From: Cupriavidus pauculus
GTDB taxonomy: Bacteria; Pseudomonadota; Gammaproteobacteria; Burkholderiales; Burkholderiaceae
Direction of reading: 5' to 3'
Length of the DNA stretch: 64,000 bases
Assembly (NCBI RefSeq): GCF_002858765.1
Contig: NZ_PJRP01000015.1
Location: forward strand, 124,001 to 188,000
A program made the position numbers and the translations under genes. Below are positions 60,269-64,000 of the stretch, piece after piece (position 1 is the stretch's first letter; every line of letters begins with the position of its first letter). The notes under the pieces were generated by a model. The model did not search any database and had not been told where the DNA came from. It saw only the letters and a list, made by a program, of their open reading frames with translations.

Positions 60269-61197
60269 GCACCGGCGGCACCACAAGAACGTCCGGCCGG
60301 GCCGGCGACAACTGGGACGACTATCGCTACTTCCTGGCCGTGGCACGCGGCGGCACGTTGTCGGCCGCCGCCGCGCAGCTTGGCACCGAGCACACCACCG
60401 TCGCGCGGCACATCCAGGCGCTGGAGCGGGTGCTGAACACGCGGTTGTTCCACAAGAGCCATGTCGGCTACGCGCTGACGGCTGCCGGCGAACGGCTGCT
60501 GGCCACGGCGGAGGCCATCGAGAGCGCGCTGCTGGCATCGAAGGCGGCTGCGGCGGGCGAGCAGGATATCGCCGGCATCGTGCGGGTGGGCGCGCCTGAC
60601 GGCTTCGGCAGCATGTTCCTGGCGCCGCGCATCCATACGCTGACGGCCCAGCATCCCCGGCTGGAGGTGGAGATCTTTGCCGCCGCGCGCCTGTTCAGCC
60701 TGACCCGGCGCGAGGCCGATATCGCCATCGGCCTTTCGGGTGCCGATCACCTGCGCGTGGCGTCGCGCCGCCTGACCGACTACCGGATGTACGTCTACGG
60801 CGCAAAGTCGTACCTGAAGCGGGCCGCGAAGATCCATACGAAGCAGGACCTGCTGGCGCATCCGTTCGTCGGCTACGTGGAGGAACACCTGTTTTCGCCG
60901 GAACTGAGCTTTGCCGGCGCCACCGGCGTCGATTACCACGCCCGCGTGCGCAGCACCAACCTGCTGACCCAGGTACACGCGACGCTGGCGGGGCAGTGCC
61001 TGTGCATCATTCCGGCCTATGTCGCGGCGGCGTTTCCGCAGCTGGTGCCCGTGCTGCCAGATCAGGTGGAGGTGACCCGCACCTTCCACATGCATGTCCA
61101 CGAGGATCACTGGAAGGCGGCCCACGTCCGCGCCGTGGCCAACTTCATTGCCGAGCAGGTCGATGCCAGCGTCTCGCTGTTCATGACCGGCGAGTGA
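60265..61197 (+). CDS. LysR family regulator coupled to the AraC gene
   Basis: A 310-residue LysR-type regulator. The HTH (Ser-Ala-Ala-Ala-Ala-Gln-Leu through Thr-Val-Ala-Arg-His-Ile) and C-terminal effector domain are complete. The ATG overlaps the AraC stop (ATGA). Downstream on the same strand, after a 24-bp palindrome, lie the cidA/cidB-type genes. It could control those, as CidR-type LysR proteins do in Gram-positive bacteria, or the AhpD-like gene. Confidence 0.9.
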   Translation: MSTGGTTRTSGRAGDNWDDYRYFLAVARGGTLSAAAAQLGTEHTTVARHIQALERVLNTRLFHKSHVGYALTAAGERLLATAEAIESALLASKAAAAGEQDIAGIVRVGAPDGFGSMFLAPRIHTLTAQHPRLEVEIFAAARLFSLTRREADIAIGLSGADHLRVASRRLTDYRMYVYGAKSYLKRAAKIHTKQDLLAHPFVGYVEEHLFSPELSFAGATGVDYHARVRSTNLLTQVHATLAGQCLCIIPAYVAAAFPQLVPVLPDQVEVTRTFHMHVHEDHWKAAHVRAVANFIAEQVDASVSLFMTGE

Positions 61198-61212
61198 GTG
61201 GGAGCAGGGCGC

Positions 61213-61236
61213 CGGTTGTGCATTTATGCACAACCG
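61213..61236. promoter_or_regulatory. 24-bp perfect palindrome before cidA-type gene
   Basis: Eleven-base arms CGGTTGTGCAT and ATGCACAACCG are separated by TT. The two-base spacer is too tight for a good hairpin loop, so a protein-binding operator is more likely than a terminator. Confidence 0.6.
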
Positions 61237-61311
61237 ATGCGGATTTTAGGCCTGTCGTTGTGCGGAAACCGGGCGAATAATGGTGGCGTTTTCATCACTG
61301 GTCGTTCCACC

Positions 61312-61776
61312 GTGCCTGTCGCCCCCGCTGCTGCCTCCGCCACCCCTGGCGACGTTTCCTCGCCGTCCCCATCCGGTTCTCTCCGCCGCCTGCTGCGCAC
61401 AGCCGCGCAGGTGGCCGGCTTGCTGTCGATCTGGTTCGCCGCCGACTGGCTGACCCGCACGCTGGGCTGGTCGATGTCGCCCGGTGTGGTCGGGCTGCTG
61501 GCAGTGCTGGGCCTGCTGCTGTCCGGCAAGGCCGACGTGGGCTGGGTCAAGGACGGCGCCGACTGGCTGCTGGGCGAACTGGTGCTGTTCTTCATCCCGT
61601 GCGTGGTGGCCGTGGTCAACTACCTGCCGCTGTTCCGTTCGGAGGGCGTGCAACTGACCATCGCCGTCGCGGTGGGCACGATCCTGGTCATGGCCGCCAC
61701 CGCGCTGGCCGTGCATGCGGGCTGCCGCCTCGAACGGACAATCCGGCGGCTGCGTGGGCAGCCCGACGAGGCCTGA
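61312..61776 (+). CDS. CidA/LrgA family holin-like membrane protein
   Basis: A 154-residue protein with four membrane helices of the CidA/LrgA family (central Phe-Phe-Ile-Pro-Cys-Val-Val-Ala-Val segment). It starts with a Pro/Ala-rich 30-residue stretch that is not part of the family core. The GTG at 61312 is my choice; GTG 61198 and ATG 61237 in the same frame would add residues crossing the palindrome. The lrgB-type partner follows after 4 bases. The pair is linked to murein hydrolase control and pyruvate/metabolite transport in other bacteria. Confidence 0.83.
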   Translation: MPVAPAAASATPGDVSSPSPSGSLRRLLRTAAQVAGLLSIWFAADWLTRTLGWSMSPGVVGLLAVLGLLLSGKADVGWVKDGADWLLGELVLFFIPCVVAVVNYLPLFRSEGVQLTIAVAVGTILVMAATALAVHAGCRLERTIRRLRGQPDEA

Positions 61777-61780
61777 CGCC

Positions 61781-62470
61781 ATGATGTCGTTCCTCTGCCT
61801 GGCCTGGACCCTCGCGCTCTATTTCGCCATCAAGCCGCTGTATCGCCGGAACCCCAGAATCTGGTACTCGCCAGCCATCGTCGTGCCGTTGCTGTCCATC
61901 GCCGTGCTGCTGATGGCCGACATTCCGTACGCGGCCTACGTGGCCGACACGCGCTGGATGGTCTGGCTGCTGGGGCCCGCCACGATCGCCTTCGCCGTGC
62001 CGATCTACGAACACCGCGGCATCGTGCGGCGCCACTGGCTGGCGCTGGCGCTGGGGGTGGTGGCTGGCATGCTCGTGGCGATGGTCAGCGCACGTCTGCT
62101 GGCCGAAGCATTCCACTTCAGCAACGAGGTGTCGCGCAGCCTGATGGCCCGATCGGTATCCACGCCGTTCGCGGTCGCCGTGGTGTCGCATACCGGCGGA
62201 TCGGCCGATCTGGTATCGCTGTTCACCGTCATGACGGGGCTGGTGGGCATGCTCGTGGGCGACGCCGTGCTGGCGCTGCTCAGGCTGCGCTCGCCGGTGG
62301 CGCAGGGCGCCTCGCTGGGCGCGGCCGCGCATGGCTTCGGCACCGCGCGGGCTCGCCAGCGTCACACCGAGGAAGGCGTGGTGGCCAGCCTGACCATGGT
62401 GCTGGCCGGGGTGCTGATGGTGATCGCCGGTCCGGCGCTGACCGGATGGATCACGGCCGTGGTCGGCTGA
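61781..62470 (+). CDS. CidB/LrgB family membrane protein
   Basis: A 229-residue partner of the upstream CidA-type protein, with about six to seven helices. The conserved Arg-Ser-Val-Ser-Thr-Pro-Phe-Ala and the C-terminal Gly-Ala-Ala-Ala-His-Gly-Phe-Gly-Thr-Ala motifs identify it. It begins 4 bases after the upstream stop and is clearly co-transcribed. The exact function (holin control or transport) is unsettled for the family. Confidence 0.92.
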   Translation: MMSFLCLAWTLALYFAIKPLYRRNPRIWYSPAIVVPLLSIAVLLMADIPYAAYVADTRWMVWLLGPATIAFAVPIYEHRGIVRRHWLALALGVVAGMLVAMVSARLLAEAFHFSNEVSRSLMARSVSTPFAVAVVSHTGGSADLVSLFTVMTGLVGMLVGDAVLALLRLRSPVAQGASLGAAAHGFGTARARQRHTEEGVVASLTMVLAGVLMVIAGPALTGWITAVVG

Positions 62471-62636
62471 CATCGGTGGGATAGCGACAGACGGCGACAG
62501 GTAGCCACGCCGCGGCAGGCAGCGGCGTAGGACGCGTCTGACACCGCACACCGGCCGTGCTGACTGGCAGGCTCCGTGTCTCGCGGACTAGACTGGCTGG
62601 ACGATGACCTGTGCCTTCTTGCGGGAGGATGTCGCC

Positions 62637-63551
62637 ATGGCCGCACGTTCCATCGCTTCGCTATCGATCAGCTTCGGGCTGGTTTCCATCCCCGTGAAGG
62701 TCTATTCGGCCACTGAAAGCAAGTCGGCCATCAGCTTCAACATGCTGCACAAGGGCTGCGGGTCGCGGCTGCGGCAGCAGTACATCTGCCTGAAGGAAGA
62801 CGTGGTGGTGGACCGCGCCGACATGGTCAAGGGCTACGAATTCGAGAAGGACCGCTATGTGACCTTTACGCCCGACGAGCTGAAGGCGCTTGAGGATGCC
62901 GCCGAGCAGACCATCGACATCGTGTCGTTCATGCCGGTAGGCGCCATCGACCCGATCTACTACGACAAGGCCTATTACCTGGGCCCGGACAAGCGCGGCG
63001 GCAAGCCGTACAACCTGCTGGCCGAGGCCATGCGCGAAACCGGCACCTGCGCGCTGGCCAAGTGGGCCTGGAAGGGCAAGCAGTACATGGTGCAGATCCG
63101 CGTGGGCGAAGACGGCCTGATCCTGCAGCAACTGCTCTATGCCGACGAAGTGCGCGACATGTCCGACCTGCACGTGGAGCGCACCGACGTGGCGCCTGCC
63201 GAACTCAAGCTGGCCCAGCAACTGATCGAGCAGAACGCGGTGGACGGCTACGACGCCAGCGCCTATGTGGACGAGGAAAAACAGCGCATCCTGGAGCAGA
63301 TCGACAAGAAGATCGCCGGCAAGAAGATCACGGTGGCGGCCGAAACACCGGCGCCGGCCGGTGGCGAGGTGATCGACCTGATGGAGGCGCTGCGCAAGAG
63401 CATCGGCAACAACAAGCGCCAGCCGGCAGCGAAGACGGCCGGCAAGGCCGCCGCAGTCAAGGCGGCGGCCCCCGAGGCCCCGGCGCGCAAGACGGCCCGG
63501 CGGGCCACGGCGGCTCCGGCCGAAGCGCCGAAGCGCGCAGCGCGCAAGTAG
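62637..63551 (+). CDS. ku: non-homologous end-joining protein Ku
   Basis: Ku binds DNA ends and recruits ligase LigD for double-strand break repair. The 304-residue protein starts at 62637 after GGGAGG. The Ku core (about 8-235) opens with Ile-Ser-Phe-Gly-Leu-Val-Ser-Ile-Pro-Val-Lys and includes Glu-Lys-Asp-Arg-Tyr-Val. The C-terminal 50 residues are Lys/Ala/Arg-rich, the extended tail seen in several Proteobacterial Ku proteins. No ligD is in the window. A MerR-like gene follows after 16 bases. Confidence 0.95.
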   Translation: MAARSIASLSISFGLVSIPVKVYSATESKSAISFNMLHKGCGSRLRQQYICLKEDVVVDRADMVKGYEFEKDRYVTFTPDELKALEDAAEQTIDIVSFMPVGAIDPIYYDKAYYLGPDKRGGKPYNLLAEAMRETGTCALAKWAWKGKQYMVQIRVGEDGLILQQLLYADEVRDMSDLHVERTDVAPAELKLAQQLIEQNAVDGYDASAYVDEEKQRILEQIDKKIAGKKITVAAETPAPAGGEVIDLMEALRKSIGNNKRQPAAKTAGKAAAVKAAAPEAPARKTARRATAAPAEAPKRAARK

Positions 63552-63567
63552 GGCGCCTGGGGCGGCG

Positions 63568-64000
63568 ATGCAAGCCTATTCGATGCGCGACGTGCAGGCC
63601 CTGCTGGGCATCTCGCGCAGCGTCATCACGGCGTTGATGACGGCCGGCGTGATCTCGCCCCGACGCGGGGCGCGCCAGGAATACCGGTTCAGCTTCCAGG
63701 ATGTGGTGCTGCTGCGCACGGCGCAATCGCTGCGCGAGGCGGGCGTGCCGACGCGCCATGTCACGCGGTCGCTGCGGCACCTGCAGGGGCTGGGTGAGGA
63801 AGGCCGGCCACCCACCGGCCTGCGCGTGACGGCGGTGGGTGGCGATGTCGCCGTGCAGGACCGACGCGGCCGCTGGCACGTGGAATCCGGCCAGTTCGTG
63901 CTGGACCTGGACGACGCCGACCACCAGCGGACCGGCGGCGCCGAGGTCGTGGAAATGCGCCGCCGCACTACAGAGCAGGGGCGGGAGGGGCGCCAGGGAC
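63568..64000 (+). CDS. MerR-like HTH protein, N-terminal part
   Basis: Open from ATG 63568 to the window edge (144 residues, no stop). Residues 1-65 are a MerR-type helix-turn-helix (Tyr-Ser-Met-Arg-Asp-Val-Gln-Ala-Leu-Leu-Gly-Ile-Ser, then Gln-Glu-Tyr-Arg-Phe and Val-Leu-Leu-Arg-Thr). The rest resembles the start of a longer protein, in relatives followed by tetratricopeptide repeats. It is 16 bases after ku. Its effector and targets are not visible. Confidence 0.78.
   Translation, partial: MQAYSMRDVQALLGISRSVITALMTAGVISPRRGARQEYRFSFQDVVLLRTAQSLREAGVPTRHVTRSLRHLQGLGEEGRPPTGLRVTAVGGDVAVQDRRGRWHVESGQFVLDLDDADHQRTGGAEVVEMRRRTTEQGREGRQG

Noticed and set aside
1..64000. CRISPR arrays, tRNA or rRNA genes, insertion sequences, prophage
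   Set aside because: I looked for regularly spaced repeats, cloverleaf-like sequences, transposase motifs and terminal inverted repeats and saw none. Dedicated scans could still find a short RNA gene.

Overview
The window is a GC-rich chromosomal segment from a betaproteobacterium, most likely Cupriavidus or a close Burkholderiaceae relative. The evidence is the guaB/guaA block, the queE-queD-tadA-ldcA order, the prpR / prpBC-acnD-prpF methylcitrate cluster, a QueE with the long-spaced cysteine motif described for Burkholderia, and strong GC bias at third codon positions. I see no rRNA, tRNA, CRISPR array, prophage or insertion sequence. Genus assignment is inference from gene content, not from a search.

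Layout, left half. 1-4.1 kb holds the end of a DMT transporter and the purine genes guaB and guaA with a small membrane gene between them. 4.3-8.7 kb holds a membrane diguanylate cyclase, an EEP-fold phosphatase or nuclease, a DUF1993 protein and an MFS exporter. 9-11.7 kb is a tight wobble-modification operon (queE, queD, tadA) followed by ldcA. 11.9-14.2 kb holds an ABC-F ATPase of the YbiT type and an unknown gene preceded by a near-consensus LexA box. 14.4-18.4 kb has four genes on the minus strand (hydrolase, Ohr, secreted cupin, Tat-exported epoxide hydrolase) facing a MarR regulator. 18.7-22.4 kb is creB-creC-creD with TTCAC direct repeats upstream of both creB and creD. 22.5-32.4 kb is mixed metabolism: aldehyde dehydrogenase, penicillin-acylase-like protein, glutamine amidotransferase plus MOSC protein, a large secreted crystallin-domain protein, DUF1289, PaaI thioesterase.

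Right half. 32.4-33.6 kb is a periplasmic asparaginase. 33.8-42.2 kb is the complete propionate (2-methylcitrate) system: prpB, prpC, acnD and prpF on the minus strand and the sigma-54 activator prpR divergent, with a consensus -24/-12 promoter and a perfect palindrome between them. 42.4-46.9 kb holds egtB, azoR with a LysR regulator, DoxX and a DUF4136 lipoprotein. 47-50.5 kb is an unusual FtsK with a very long linker. 51.1-55.8 kb is an apparent operon for a fused osmoprotectant-type ABC protein, a tri-heme cytochrome c and a Tat-exported spermidine-dehydrogenase-like flavoprotein. 55.9-58.5 kb has a MarR gene, an AT-rich gap, the 3' remnant of an outer-membrane protein gene and an intact D15-type barrel gene. 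58.5-62.5 kb has an AhpD-like protein, coupled AraC and LysR regulators, and a cidA/cidB-type pair behind a 24-bp palindrome. The window closes with a Ku gene and the start of a MerR-like gene.

The items most worth following up are the SOS-box orphan gene, the cre-tag-like repeats, the FtsK lacking its first membrane segment, the secreted crystallin protein with a possible GNAT-like end, the ABC/cytochrome/flavoprotein operon, and the truncated outer-membrane gene beside an AT-rich scar.
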